Assembly: GCF_000012865.1 (NCBI RefSeq)
Contig: NC_007503.1
Span: 2,025,001-2,089,000 of the forward strand
Direction: 5' to 3'
Length of the DNA: 64,000 nucleotides
From: Carboxydothermus hydrogenoformans Z-2901
GTDB lineage: Bacteria > Bacillota > Z-2901 > Carboxydothermales > Carboxydothermaceae
Position 1 is the first letter of the stretch, and every line of letters begins with the position of its first letter. The translations under genes and the position numbers were made by a program. The notes beneath the pieces are model-generated. The model did not search any database. It saw only the letters and a list, made by a program, of their open reading frames with translations, and was not told where the DNA came from. Shown piece after piece: positions 16,034 to 25,396 of this stretch.

Positions 16034-17011
16034 TTATCCTAAGAGTAAAGTCAAGATAGCCTTTTGGGCGTGCAGCCGGTTTTCCGCCTCAGCAAAGACC
16101 ACCGAATGTTCACCATCGATCACTTCGGCGGTCACTTCTTCACCCCGGTGGGCAGGCAGGCAGTGGAGGAAGATAAAGTCCTGCTTGGCATGGCTTACCA
16201 GTTCACCGTTAACCTGATAGGGTTCAAAGACTTTAACCCGCTCAGCACTTTCCGCCTCCTGCCCCATCGAAGCCCAAACATCGGTTACCACCACATCGGC
16301 ACCGGTAACCGCTTCCACCGGATCGTGGGTTAATAATAATTTTGTTCCCCACCTGCTGGTTTCCTTTTGGGCAATTAAACTTACTTTTTGATCCGGTTCA
16401 TATCCCGGTGGGGTTGCCACGGCCACTTCCATACCTACCTTGGCTGCACCAATCATTAACGAATGGCAGACGTTGTTGCCATCCCCTACCCAGGCCACCT
16501 TTAAACCTCTTAACTGCCCCTTATGTTCTTTAATTGTCAGTAAATCCGCCATGATTTGACAGGGATGTTCGTAATCGGTAAGACCGTTAATAACCGGCAC
16601 ATCGGCATAGTAGGCCAGTTCTTCTACTTCGCTATGACTGTAGGTGCGAATCATAATACCATCCACCATCCGGGATAAGACCCGGGCAGTATCGGCAATC
16701 GGTTCACCCCGGCTTAATTGCGAGTCGGTAGCGGTTATAAAAAGAGGATATCCTCCTAACTGCACCATACCAACTTCAAAGGAAACCCTGGTCCGGGTGG
16801 AATTTTTGCTAAAAATCATCGCCAAGGTTTTCCCTTTTAAAATCGGAGTCGAAATTCCCTTTTTTTGCCGGATTTTTAATTCCGAAGCTAAATCCAATAC
16901 TTCCTCTATCTCCTCCCCGGTCAAATCGTTCATTGAAAGAAAATCCCGTCCCCGGTAGGATGCTATCATCTTTTCTAATTTCTCGGCAAAGGCGAAATCA
17001 TAAAGCTCCAT
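16034..17011 (-). CDS. argF: Ornithine carbamoyltransferase
   Basis: This enzyme transfers the carbamoyl group to ornithine, making citrulline. At 325 residues it shows the carbamoyl-phosphate loop [13 protein letters not shown] (about 69-81), HPCQ (about 149-152) and the ornithine-binding [13 protein letters not shown] (about 284-296). The start overlaps argD by 14 nt. I name it argF because it sits in a biosynthetic operon rather than in a deiminase cluster. Confidence 0.95.
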   Translation of the reverse strand: MELYDFAFAEKLEKMIASYRGRDFLSMNDLTGEEIEEVLDLASELKIRQKKGISTPILKGKTLAMIFSKNSTRTRVSFEVGMVQLGGYPLFITATDSQLSRGEPIADTARVLSRMVDGIMIRTYSHSEVEELAYYADVPVINGLTDYEHPCQIMADLLTIKEHKGQLRGLKVAWVGDGNNVCHSLMIGAAKVGMEVAVATPPGYEPDQKVSLIAQKETSRWGTKLLLTHDPVEAVTGADVVVTDVWASMGQEAESAERVKVFEPYQVNGELVSHAKQDFIFLHCLPAHRGEEVTAEVIDGEHSVVFAEAENRLHAQKAILTLLLG

Positions 17012-18194
17012 CTACGCCCGCCTCCTTTACGGCCAGCAAAATTTTTTCCGAAGCTTCCCGGATTTCTTCCCGGGTAATTATTAGCGGAGGTACAATCCTT
17101 AAAATCCACTCCCCAACGTTATTTATTAACACTCCTTTGGCTAAAAGTATTTCAGAAACCCGGCCTGCTCCCGGGAAATTCAGCTCAATTCCCAGCATAA
17201 GTCCGTATCCCCGCACTTCTTTGATACCCGGTGCATCCGCTAAGAGGGTATAAAATAACTTACCTTTATCCAAAACCTCCTCTAAAAATCCCGGCGCTAA
17301 AACTTCTTCAAGAACGGCCAAAGCTGCGGTACAGGCCAGGGGATTTCCCCCGAAGGTCGAAGCATGGTCCCCCGGCTCAAAAGCCTTGGCCACTTCTTCT
17401 TTGGCCAACACCGCCCCAATGGGTACTCCTCCGGCAAGGCCTTTGGCCAGGGTAATGATATCCGGCACCACCCCGAAGTGTTCAAAAGCAAATAATTTGC
17501 CCGTCCGGCCAACCCCCGTCTGTACTTCATCAAAGATAAGCAAGATATTTTTTTCCCGGCAAAGTTCTGCTACTTTTTGCAAATACGCGGGGTCAGCCGG
17601 ATTTACTCCCGACTCCCCCTGCACCGGCTCTAAAATAACCGCTGCAGTTTTGGAAGTTAGAGCTTTTTCCAGGGCATTCAAATCATTATAGGGCACGTAA
17701 ACAAAACCGGGCACCAAAGGGCGAAAAGGTTTCTGGTATTTTTCCTGACCGGTAGCCGAAAGGGCCCCCATGGTTCTTCCATGGAAAGAGTTAACGGCAG
17801 AAATAATTTCGTATTTTTCTTCCCCTTTTTGCCACCAGTATTTGCGGGCAAGCTTTATGGCCCCTTCCACCGCTTCCGCCCCGGAATTGGCAAAAAATAC
17901 CCGGTCAAAGGGAGAATTTTCCACAAGCTTTTGGGCCAGTTCCACCTGGGGCCGGGTGTAAAATAAGTTACTGGTATGGTGTAAAGTTTTAACCGCCGTT
18001 TCGACCGCTGCCGTTAACTTGGGATGAGCATAACCCAGGGTATTTACCGCAATGCCCGCAACCAAATCCAGGTATTTATTCCCCGCATCATCGTAAACAT
18101 AGGAACCCTTACCGGAAACCAAATAAACCGGTTTTCGCCGGTAAGTTTGCATTAAGTATTTACTTTCCTTTTCAATGAGCTCCTTGTACTCCAT
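16998..18194 (-). CDS. argD: Acetylornithine aminotransferase
   Basis: This PLP enzyme converts N-acetylglutamate semialdehyde and glutamate to N-acetylornithine and 2-oxoglutarate. It has 398 residues, fold-type I, class III. The PLP lysine is in ITLAKGLAGGVPIGA, preceded by LIFDEVQTGVGRTG with the conserved Asp. It may also serve lysine or ornithine reactions, as family members do, but the operon setting supports the arginine role. It overlaps argF downstream and lies 15 nt after argB. Confidence 0.95.
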   Translation of the reverse strand: MEYKELIEKESKYLMQTYRRKPVYLVSGKGSYVYDDAGNKYLDLVAGIAVNTLGYAHPKLTAAVETAVKTLHHTSNLFYTRPQVELAQKLVENSPFDRVFFANSGAEAVEGAIKLARKYWWQKGEEKYEIISAVNSFHGRTMGALSATGQEKYQKPFRPLVPGFVYVPYNDLNALEKALTSKTAAVILEPVQGESGVNPADPAYLQKVAELCREKNILLIFDEVQTGVGRTGKLFAFEHFGVVPDIITLAKGLAGGVPIGAVLAKEEVAKAFEPGDHASTFGGNPLACTAALAVLEEVLAPGFLEEVLDKGKLFYTLLADAPGIKEVRGYGLMLGIELNFPGAGRVSEILLAKGVLINNVGEWILRIVPPLIITREEIREASEKILLAVKEAGVDGAL

Positions 18195-18209
18195 CGCTAC
18201 CTCCCATTT

Positions 18210-19094
18210 TCAGGGAGTGAGCATTGTGCCCACCCCAGCATCGGTGAAAATTTCTAATAGCAATGAATGGGCAATACGGCCATCGATAATGTGCACCGAA
18301 CCAACGCCCCGCTTTATAGCGCTTATGGCACTTTCGGCTTTGGGAATCATCCCGCCGCGGATTACTCCCCGGTTAATTAGCTCTTTCACTTCAGCAATAG
18401 TGGCCTTGGAAAGGAGAGAATTTTCGTCCTTTTCATTAAGCAAAATTCCGGGAGTATCGGTTAAAACAATCAGTTTGTCGGCTTTTAAAGCTACTGCTAC
18501 CTCCGCCGCCACTTCATCGGCGTTTATGTTATAAAATTCCCCGCTACCATTGGAGCCCACCGGCGCAACTACCGGAATGTAGCCTTTATCAATTAAAGTT
18601 AAGAGAATTTCCGGATTTACCTCCGAAATTTCCCCTACATAACCGAGATCAAGGTACTCTTCCCCCGTGGGCTCCGGATTTTTCGCAAGTTTTTTATGGG
18701 CTTTTATAAGCCCCGCATCCTTTCCCGAAAGGCCCACCGCTTTGCCTCCGGCTTTTTCAATAAGTCCAACAATCTCTTTATTGACCTTTCCCACCAGCAC
18801 CATTTCCACTACTTCTAAGGTAGCTTCGTCGGTAACCCTCAACCCATTTATGAAGTTTGACTTTATGTTTAGCTTATTTAACATGCGGCTGATTTCCGGG
18901 CCACCGCCGTGTACTACCACCGGGTTAATCCCCACAAACTTCATCAATACTAAATCATTAATAACCGCTTCTTTTAACTGGTCACTGACCATGGCATGAC
19001 CGCCGTATTTAATGACTATTGTCTTGCCGTAAAACTTTTTAATATAGGGAAGAGCTTCTATTAAAACTTTAGTTTTTTCCAAGTATTTTTCCAT
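18210..19094 (-). CDS. argB: Acetylglutamate kinase
   Basis: This enzyme phosphorylates N-acetylglutamate, the committed step. It has 294 residues with IVIKYGGHAM (phosphate loop), VVHGGGPEI and PVVAPVG. A helix of about 20 residues precedes the first strand (KYLEKTKVLIEALPYIKKF). Such an N-terminal helix is characteristic of the hexameric, arginine-inhibited kinases, so feedback inhibition by arginine is likely. It is packed 14 nt after argJ. Confidence 0.96.
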   Translation of the reverse strand: MEKYLEKTKVLIEALPYIKKFYGKTIVIKYGGHAMVSDQLKEAVINDLVLMKFVGINPVVVHGGGPEISRMLNKLNIKSNFINGLRVTDEATLEVVEMVLVGKVNKEIVGLIEKAGGKAVGLSGKDAGLIKAHKKLAKNPEPTGEEYLDLGYVGEISEVNPEILLTLIDKGYIPVVAPVGSNGSGEFYNINADEVAAEVAVALKADKLIVLTDTPGILLNEKDENSLLSKATIAEVKELINRGVIRGGMIPKAESAISAIKRGVGSVHIIDGRIAHSLLLEIFTDAGVGTMLTP

Positions 19095-19108
19095 CTTTTT
19101 CCCACCTT

Positions 19109-20308
19109 CTAAGTCCGGTAACTGGCATTGATTTTCACGTAATCGTAGGTTAAATCACAACCCCAGGCTACCGCATTTGCATCGCCTTCGTTTAAATCAA
19201 TGGTTACTATTACTTCCTCGCGAGCTAATTCTTCTTTAGCCTCCTCCTCCGAAAAAGGAAGGGGCACTCCCTTTTGCAATACTTTTACCTTACCCAGGTA
19301 AATATCGATTTTCTCCACCGTTATTTCTTCTCCGGCATACCCAACCGCAGTAATTATCCGTCCCCAGTTAGCATCTTCCCCAAAAACCGCTGCTTTAAAG
19401 AGGTTAGAAGAGGTAACTGTTCGCGCAATTTTCCGGGCTTTCTGAAGGCTTTCAGCGTTAACCACCCGTACCTCGATAAGCCGGGTCGCTCCTTCCCCGT
19501 CCCGGGCAATAGCTTTTGCCAAACAAATTGCCACGTATTCCAGAGCATTCTTAAATTTTAAGTAAGCTTCTTCCTCTTTACTTTCTACCCAGACCCCAGA
19601 AAGTCCATTGGCTAAAACCGCCACCATATCGTTGGTACTGGAATCGCCATCCACCGAAATCATATTAAAGCTTTCGTCTACCACTTCCCGCAATGTTTCC
19701 TGTAAAAGCTCTTTTTCCATACCAATATCGGTGGTAATAAACGCCAGCATTGTCGCCATGTTAGGGTGAATCATTCCTGAACCTTTAGCTATACCACCGA
19801 CCTTCACCGTCTTCCCGTAAACTTCAAATTCTACCGCAATTTCTTTGGGAACCGTATCGGTGGTCATAATCGCTTCCGCCGCAGCTCCGCTTCCCTCCCT
19901 GGATAAAGCCTGGCAGGCCATCCTTATTCCATTAAGCACCTTATTAACAGGAAGCGGCACGCCGATTACCCCGGTAGAAGCCACCAGAATCTGCGAAATA
20001 GGTATTCCCAGGCATTTTCCTGTTTCATCAAGCATCTGGCGGGCAGCCAGCATTCCCTCTTCGCCAGTACAGGCGTTGGCATTGCCGCTATTGACTACAA
20101 TGGCTGAAATAAGCTGGTCTTTGATATTTTCCATAGATAAAAGTATTGGTGCTGCCTTCACTTTATTGGTCGTGAAAACCGCAGCCCCTACCGCCGGTTT
20201 TTCGGAAAAAATCACCGCTACATCTTTTTTGCTCTTTTTTATCCCCGCATGAACCCCGGCCGCCAAAAAACCTTCGGGTGCGGTAACTCCACCTTGAATT
20301 TTCTTCAT
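19109..20308 (-). CDS. argJ: Glutamate N-acetyltransferase (ornithine acetyltransferase)
   Basis: ArgJ recycles the acetyl group from N-acetylornithine to glutamate; bifunctional forms also use acetyl-CoA. The 399-residue precursor is self-cleaved before the nucleophilic threonine, here A185-T186 in [10 protein letters not shown]. The oxyanion residues (STGVIG, about 111-116) are present. No argA or argE lies in this operon, which fits a cyclic pathway that relies on ArgJ; whether this one is bifunctional cannot be read from sequence alone. Confidence 0.96.
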
Positions 20309-20320
20309 TTTAACTCCCTC

Positions 20321-21334
20321 CTAAAAGTAAATTCCCGTATTTTTAAGTCCGCAGGTTTCGTCAAGTCCGGCCATCAAATTCATATTTTGCACCGCCTGCC
20401 CCGCAGCCCCTTTGCCCAGGTTGTCAATGGCAACGGTCACGATAACCATTCCTCCCGGCTCCTTATTAACGGCAATTAAAGCATTATTGGTTCCGTAAAC
20501 CGCCCGGGTTTCCGGTAACTGGCCGTCCGGAAGGATTTTTATAAAAGGTTTGTCCTGGTATTTTGCCAGGTAAATCTTTCTTAACTCTTCCAAAGAAACA
20601 TCCGTAGTAAGATTCAGATAAATAGTCCCCAAAATTCCTCTTTTCATAGGAACCAGGTGAGGGGTAAAAATAACTCTTAAGCCTTTCGCAAACATATTTA
20701 AGAAATTTTCCATTTCCGGTAGATGTCGATGTTTACCTCCAACTCCGTAAGGGCGAAAGTTTTCCGCTACTTCCCCAAAAAGCGTTTCTCTTTTAGCCGC
20801 TCTCCCGGCACCCGTTACTCCCGATTTCATATCGCTAATGATTACACCTTGAAGCAAATCCTTTTCGGCTAAAGGAAGAACCGCCAGCAAAAACGCCGTT
20901 GGATAGCAGCCTGGATTGGCTATAAGCCTGGCAGTTTTTATTTTTTCGGAAAAATATTCCGTAAGACCATATACTGCTATTTCCAAAAGTTCGGGAGCCG
21001 GATGCGGCCCGTACCATTTATCGTAAACTTCCAGAGGAAGGCGAAAATCCGCCGACAAATCGATAACCCGGACCCCTCGTCGGATTAATTCTTGAGCATA
21101 ACGGCCACTCTCTCCGTGAGGTAAAGCTAAAAAAGCAAAATCAGGATTAAAGCCTGAGAGTTCTTCTAAAGGCTTCACCTTGCCGGCGAAACCAAGGCCG
21201 AGAAAATGCTTCTCCACTTCCACCTCTTCTCCCCGGCTAAAGAGGAAGAGCCCGGTAACTTCCGGATGCATAGATAATAACCTGATCAGTTCAGCACCGG
21301 TATAACCGGTAGCACCAACCACTGCAACTTTCAA
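20321..21334 (-). CDS. argC: N-acetyl-gamma-glutamyl-phosphate reductase
   Basis: This NADPH-dependent enzyme reduces N-acetylglutamyl phosphate to the semialdehyde. It has 337 residues, with Rossmann loop GATGYTGAEL at 7-16 and catalytic C143 in ANPGCYPTA. It is the first gene of the operon. The start is TTG at 21334, 6 nt after a strong AGGAGG; no in-frame ATG is close. Transcription starts at the promoter 21365-21393, which overlaps a candidate ArgR box. Confidence 0.96.
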   Translation of the reverse strand: MKVAVVGATGYTGAELIRLLSMHPEVTGLFLFSRGEEVEVEKHFLGLGFAGKVKPLEELSGFNPDFAFLALPHGESGRYAQELIRRGVRVIDLSADFRLPLEVYDKWYGPHPAPELLEIAVYGLTEYFSEKIKTARLIANPGCYPTAFLLAVLPLAEKDLLQGVIISDMKSGVTGAGRAAKRETLFGEVAENFRPYGVGGKHRHLPEMENFLNMFAKGLRVIFTPHLVPMKRGILGTIYLNLTTDVSLEELRKIYLAKYQDKPFIKILPDGQLPETRAVYGTNNALIAVNKEPGGMVIVTVAIDNLGKGAAGQAVQNMNLMAGLDETCGLKNTGIYF

Positions 21335-21364
21335 AGCTGCCCCTCCTTTTCCGATATATTTATA

Positions 21365-21393
21365 ATATTACATACTTTTGTATATTTATGCAA
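21365..21393 (-). promoter_or_regulatory. arg operon promoter with an ArgR-like box
   Basis: TTGCAT (21388-21393) and TAATAT (21365-21370) are 17 nt apart, about 31 nt upstream of argC. The -35 element lies in TTGCATAAATATACAA (21378-21393), an imperfect dyad with arms TGCAT/ATACA, close to the ARG-box pattern TGNAT-N4-ATNCA. Binding there would block RNA polymerase when arginine is plentiful. The regulator gene is not in the window. Confidence 0.55.
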
Positions 21394-21403
21394 TATTTTT
21401 GCT

Positions 21404-21434
21404 AAAAAAAATTCCGGAAAGTTTCTTTCCGGAA
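21404..21434 (-). terminator. Rho-independent terminator of the MFS gene
   Basis: A perfect 10-bp stem TTCCGGAAAG/CTTTCCGGAA (21412-21434) is followed on the minus strand by eight T. Confidence 0.9.
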
Positions 21435-21446
21435 TAATCCTTTCCC

Positions 21447-22679
21447 TTAACTCGCTTTCCCAAGGTACGAATATTTCCTAAACTCATAATAATACCAAAG
21501 CGTACCCAAACAATACAATATTGCTACCACCCAAAAAATTAACGGATAACCGCCAAGCCGGTAAAAAATCGTACTAATAGGTCCCCCAATAGCCCAGCCC
21601 AAAGAAAAAGTAGCTTGATTTAAACTTAAAATAAGTCCCTTCCGGGACGGATCCACTATCAACACGTTTAATGCTTGAAACAAGGGAGTCCCCGCATTCA
21701 TTAAAGCGTGGCGCGTTAGTAACACAAGTACCGCCCAAGATAGGTAGGGCACATATCCCAAATAAACGGCAAACGGTAAGGATATTAGGTTAAAGAAAAC
21801 AAACGCCCGCACCAAACCAAACCTGCGGGAAACTTTAGTTCCCATTACCATAGCTAAAGATGTTAACCCCTGGGCTCCGGCTAAAATAAGGCCAATAAAA
21901 GTATTGGAAACTCCAAAACGGTTTGCAAAATACAGGTTTAAATAGGGCATAAAGAGACCCGAGCCGGTACCAATTAAAAGCGAAAAAATAAAAATTGTTC
22001 TAAACACTGAAAATTCTTCAGTATCCGCAGATATTCCTTTAATTGTTGCCCAAAAATCATCTTTTATCTCTAACTTGCGACCCTTTTCCAAATGGGTTAA
22101 AAATAAATTTCCCGCCAAAAAAATTAAAGCCCCTGAAATTAGCGAGGCCCGGTAGCTGGCTTTAAGGGATAGCATTCCGGATAAAAGGTCGGATAACATT
22201 CCGCCTGCAAAATTGCCGAGCATTGAAGCGATCATAATTGAAGAATAGTGAAGCCCTATTAATTTTACTTCTTCTCCCGGTAGGGAAACTTCTGATAAAT
22301 AAGGCACACCATTTACCACTAATACCGAAAATCCCAACCCAAAAAGAAAAGCCGCCAAAATAATTAATCCGGGTTTTTCAAAGATTCCTTGGAAAATAAG
22401 CATTATTCCAGCAACAAAACTTCCCCAGAAAATAAAGCGGCGCCGTCCGTACCGGTCGCCGATATAACCCGCCGGAATCATAAATAACGCCTGGGCCAAA
22501 GAACTTGCTGCCACCACCTGACCAGCAACATCCATCCCCAGGCCCAGTTGCTTTAAGTATAAATTAAATAACACCTGGTAAACACCATAACCAAAATTCA
22601 CAAATAGCTGGGATATTAAAAATTTTTTTGCACTTTTTCCTGCAGTAATAAAGGATTTAATCAAAGACTGTTCCTTCAT
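21447..22679 (-). CDS. Major facilitator superfamily transporter
   Basis: This 410-residue protein has about 12 membrane helices in two halves. The loop between helices 2 and 3 carries the MFS motif A-like GYIGDRYGRRRFIFWGSF (about 77-94). A second-half counterpart is MGTKVSRRFGLVRAF. The substrate is unknown. The gene follows the AmmeMemoRadiSam locus after an 83-nt gap with no terminator, so it might be co-transcribed with it. It ends at its own terminator. Confidence 0.88.
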   Translation of the reverse strand: MKEQSLIKSFITAGKSAKKFLISQLFVNFGYGVYQVLFNLYLKQLGLGMDVAGQVVAASSLAQALFMIPAGYIGDRYGRRRFIFWGSFVAGIMLIFQGIFEKPGLIILAAFLFGLGFSVLVVNGVPYLSEVSLPGEEVKLIGLHYSSIMIASMLGNFAGGMLSDLLSGMLSLKASYRASLISGALIFLAGNLFLTHLEKGRKLEIKDDFWATIKGISADTEEFSVFRTIFIFSLLIGTGSGLFMPYLNLYFANRFGVSNTFIGLILAGAQGLTSLAMVMGTKVSRRFGLVRAFVFFNLISLPFAVYLGYVPYLSWAVLVLLTRHALMNAGTPLFQALNVLIVDPSRKGLILSLNQATFSLGWAIGGPISTIFYRLGGYPLIFWVVAILYCLGTLWYYYEFRKYSYLGKAS

Positions 22680-22762
22680 AGTCTACTCCAACGTTGTAAA
22701 GTTTTTCATATAATCAAAGTTTATTATTAATTAATACAACTTTATCCATAAAAAATCCTTCC

Positions 22763-23755
22763 CTAAAGAATAATTTTAACTTTATTTTTACATTGCCGGC
22801 AGGTATCTCCTGAAAGTCCAGGAGTATCCACCCCAAAATAATCCCGCCGAATTAATAATGCCCCACAATGAGGACAAAAAGTATCATTGGAAGCATCGGG
22901 CAAATTGCCAAGGTAAACGTAGTTTAGATATTTCCTTGCTATCTCCCGGGCCCGGATTAAACTTTCCACCGGGGTAGGCGGTAAGTTAAACTTATAACGC
23001 GGAAAGTACCGGGAAAAGTGCAAAGGAATATCCCGGTCCAAATTTGCTAAAAACTTTGCCAATTCCTCAATCTGTTCGGGCGCATCATTAAGCCCTGGAA
23101 CGAGCAACGTAGTAACTTCGACATGGGCTCCAAAAGCTTTGGATGTTTCAATAGCCTCTAAAACCGGAGTAACGCTCCCCTGACAAATATCACGGTAATA
23201 CTCCTCGGTTATCCCTTTTAAGTCGATATTGAGAGCATCAATAAAAGGTAAAATTTTTTTTAAAGGTTCTTTATTGATAAAACCGTTAGTTACCAAAACG
23301 GTTTTAAAACCAAGCTCTTTAATTAAAGGAGCTGAAGCCTCTATGTATTCATACCAGACTACGGGCTCCGAATAAGTATAAGCGACCCCAATCATTTCTT
23401 GAGATTTATATCTTTGAGCAAGTTTTACCAAATCTTCCGGTAGAAGTTTTTCACCGGTTTCGGCAATTTGGGATATTTCATAGTTTTGACAAAAACCGCA
23501 ACGAAAATTACAGCCAAAAGTTCCTACGGAAAGGATAGTACTTCCAGGATAAAAGTGGTAAAGCGGCTTTTTTTCGATAGGATCTATATTTATAGCAGTT
23601 ATTTTCCCGAAGTTTAAGGAATACAATCGCCCGTTTACGTTCTTTCTCACCCGACAGCGCCCGGTTTTACCGTCTGCAATGCGGCAACGGTGCGGACAAA
23701 GACGGCATTGAACTAAAGAATCCCCTATTACCTCGTAAAAAACAGCTTCTTTCAT
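22763..23755 (-). CDS. amrS: AmmeMemoRadiSam system radical SAM enzyme
   Basis: This 330-residue radical SAM enzyme is related to pyruvate-formate-lyase activating enzymes. The [4Fe-4S]-binding CxxxCxxC is in GTFGCNFRCGFCQNYE (about 78-93). Before it is a cysteine-rich segment (CRLCPHRC, then GRCRVRKN), and the C-terminus ends in a ribbon (CPHCG and TCRQC). This arrangement is characteristic of AmrS. The family co-occurs with Memo-like and AMMECR1-like proteins; here both are fused in the gene 9 nt upstream. The reaction is not established. An anaerobic life style is implied. Confidence 0.9.
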   Translation of the reverse strand: MKEAVFYEVIGDSLVQCRLCPHRCRIADGKTGRCRVRKNVNGRLYSLNFGKITAINIDPIEKKPLYHFYPGSTILSVGTFGCNFRCGFCQNYEISQIAETGEKLLPEDLVKLAQRYKSQEMIGVAYTYSEPVVWYEYIEASAPLIKELGFKTVLVTNGFINKEPLKKILPFIDALNIDLKGITEEYYRDICQGSVTPVLEAIETSKAFGAHVEVTTLLVPGLNDAPEQIEELAKFLANLDRDIPLHFSRYFPRYKFNLPPTPVESLIRAREIARKYLNYVYLGNLPDASNDTFCPHCGALLIRRDYFGVDTPGLSGDTCRQCKNKVKIIL

Positions 23756-23764
23756 AAGGCCACC

Positions 23765-25165
23765 TCAAAAATACCGCTCTACCAAAAACCTTTCAATTTT
23801 CACCGGCTCGTCCGGCGCTATCCCTGCTTTTCTTTTGGCAATTGCAAGCTGTTTTTCTACCGTATCCACGCCTTCTAAATTGGGAAGTAATAGCCCGCGA
23901 CGAAATCCTTTAGAAACTATCACTCCGTATTTTTTGGGGTCTAATTCCGATAAATCCCTAACTTCTTCGGGAGGATAAAGAATATCCACCGAGTAGGTGA
24001 GTTCATCCAATTCGTGTTCTTCCACCGGCTCAAATCGCGGATCATGTAGTCCGGCTTCCAAACTGTTTCTGATAATCTCTTCTGCCAAGTTTTCGGTGGC
24101 AGGCGCTATCGTACCGATACATCCCCGCAGTTCTCCGTCTTTTTTAATGGAAACAAAGACCCCCGCTTTCCGCTTAAAAATCTCCGGTAGTGGATCCGGC
24201 GGAGTTATGGTTTTACCGGTACGTACGTAAGTTTCCAAAGCCTCCCGGGCAAGCCGCACATAGGGCGACTCCTTTTCCCGGCGCTTTTTTATTTCCTCCT
24301 GTTTTTTGGCAATTAATTTAGGATAAAAGTAGCGCTCTTTATCTTCCCCCCGGGCTTCGACTTCCGCCACCATATAACCGACCCCAAAAGGCCCTTCGTA
24401 GCTAAGCACCCTGCTTCTTACCTGATATCCTTCAAAAGCACCAAATAACATAATAAAGGAACGAAGACCGCACTCTCCTGCTTGCTCGGCAAAGCTTTTA
24501 TCAATAGTTAAAAGTTCCCAAGGGTCACCATGGGTAAAAATATCTACCATCAGCCGGTCAAAGTAACGCCCTGAAGGATCGTAACCAGCTGGGGCATCCA
24601 AAGTTAAACGGTGAGATAAATCCCCCGATGCTATGATAACAATTTTGCGCTTAAGTTCTGCAGCTACTTCTCTAATTATTGTGCCCAAACGGTAAATCTC
24701 GGAAAAAGGTATAAGCCCCTGGCTTATCACGACAAGTTTATACTTTTGCTCCGGATCTAAATAATAAAGCGGTACCATTGTTCCGTGGTCGAGAAAAGCG
24801 GGAACCCGCACTGCTCGAGCCAGGCTCTCATCAATCCCGGCAACCGCCAGCCCTTCTTGCTTAGCTGCTGTAAGTAAAGCTTGAACCAATTCGAGATCAT
24901 TTTGGTAGGAAAAGGTGATATGGGGTGCACCAAAACTTCCGAAATTTCCGTTCAGCTTCTCATTAATATTAACCGCGACCACATCGCTGAAAAGCGGAGC
25001 ATGGGGAGAAATTACTATTAATGTTTCCGGATTTATTTTCTTAATTTTTTCCTTGAGCTCTTTTAAAGCATTAATAGTATTTTGACATTTCTTTTCCTCT
25101 CCCCGCCCAATTTCCGGGAGAATTATCGGCGGGTGCGGTACTGCGATCCCATAAAGATTACCCAT
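23765..25165 (-). CDS. Fused Memo-like and AMMECR1 protein of the AmmeMemoRadiSam system
   Basis: This 466-residue protein has two domains. Residues about 1-275 match the Memo/LigB class III dioxygenase fold ([35 protein letters not shown]), with histidines placed as for a metal site. Residues about 295-466 are an AMMECR1 domain with the hallmark [10 protein letters not shown] and HDPRFEPV. In many prokaryotes these are separate genes; the fusion with a neighbouring AmrS strengthens the view that all three act on one process. It is 2 nt after a 41-codon cysteine-rich ORF and 9 nt before amrS. The function remains unknown. Confidence 0.9.
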   Translation of the reverse strand: MGNLYGIAVPHPPIILPEIGRGEEKKCQNTINALKELKEKIKKINPETLIVISPHAPLFSDVVAVNINEKLNGNFGSFGAPHITFSYQNDLELVQALLTAAKQEGLAVAGIDESLARAVRVPAFLDHGTMVPLYYLDPEQKYKLVVISQGLIPFSEIYRLGTIIREVAAELKRKIVIIASGDLSHRLTLDAPAGYDPSGRYFDRLMVDIFTHGDPWELLTIDKSFAEQAGECGLRSFIMLFGAFEGYQVRSRVLSYEGPFGVGYMVAEVEARGEDKERYFYPKLIAKKQEEIKKRREKESPYVRLAREALETYVRTGKTITPPDPLPEIFKRKAGVFVSIKKDGELRGCIGTIAPATENLAEEIIRNSLEAGLHDPRFEPVEEHELDELTYSVDILYPPEEVRDLSELDPKKYGVIVSKGFRRGLLLPNLEGVDTVEKQLAIAKRKAGIAPDEPVKIERFLVERYF

Positions 25166-25167
25166 CT

Positions 25168-25293
25168 TTATTCCTCCCCTTCAAATTCTCTGGGGCAAAC
25201 ATCCTTTGGTTCCTGGCAATATCCCTCACACAGTTCGCAACTGCCGTATTCGGCACAATCAAAGCAAACACAGGATAAACAAAGGTTCGGCAT
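25168..25293 (-). CDS. 41-residue protein with eight cysteines, first gene of the AmmeMemoRadiSam operon
   Basis: This short ORF opens at ATG 25293 with GGAGTGGTG upstream and ends 2 nt before the Memo-AMMECR1 start. The next gene's GGGGAGG lies inside its last codons, a sign of coupled translation. It has cysteines at 5, 8, 10, 13, 19, 22, 26 and 33 ([16 protein letters not shown], then [17 protein letters not shown]) and an acidic end. The spacing CxxCxCxxC plus CxxC could bind zinc or one or two iron-sulfur clusters, perhaps as an electron carrier or metallochaperone for the radical SAM partner. I recognise no family. Confidence 0.7.
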   Translation of the reverse strand: MPNLCLSCVCFDCAEYGSCELCEGYCQEPKDVCPREFEGEE

Positions 25294-25346
25294 ATCACCA
25301 CTCCATGGAAGGTTTTCTTAAATTTTATTATATGTAATTTTAGCCA

Positions 25347-25383
25347 AAAATAAAATAAAGAAGGCTGTCTATTGCGACAGCCT
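25347..25383 (-). terminator. Rho-independent terminator of the OPT transporter gene
   Basis: The stem AGGCTGTC/GACAGCCT (25362-25383) is followed on the minus strand by a long T-rich run, 13 nt after the gene ending at 25397. Confidence 0.88.
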
Positions 25384-25396
25384 CCCTGAACTTTCC

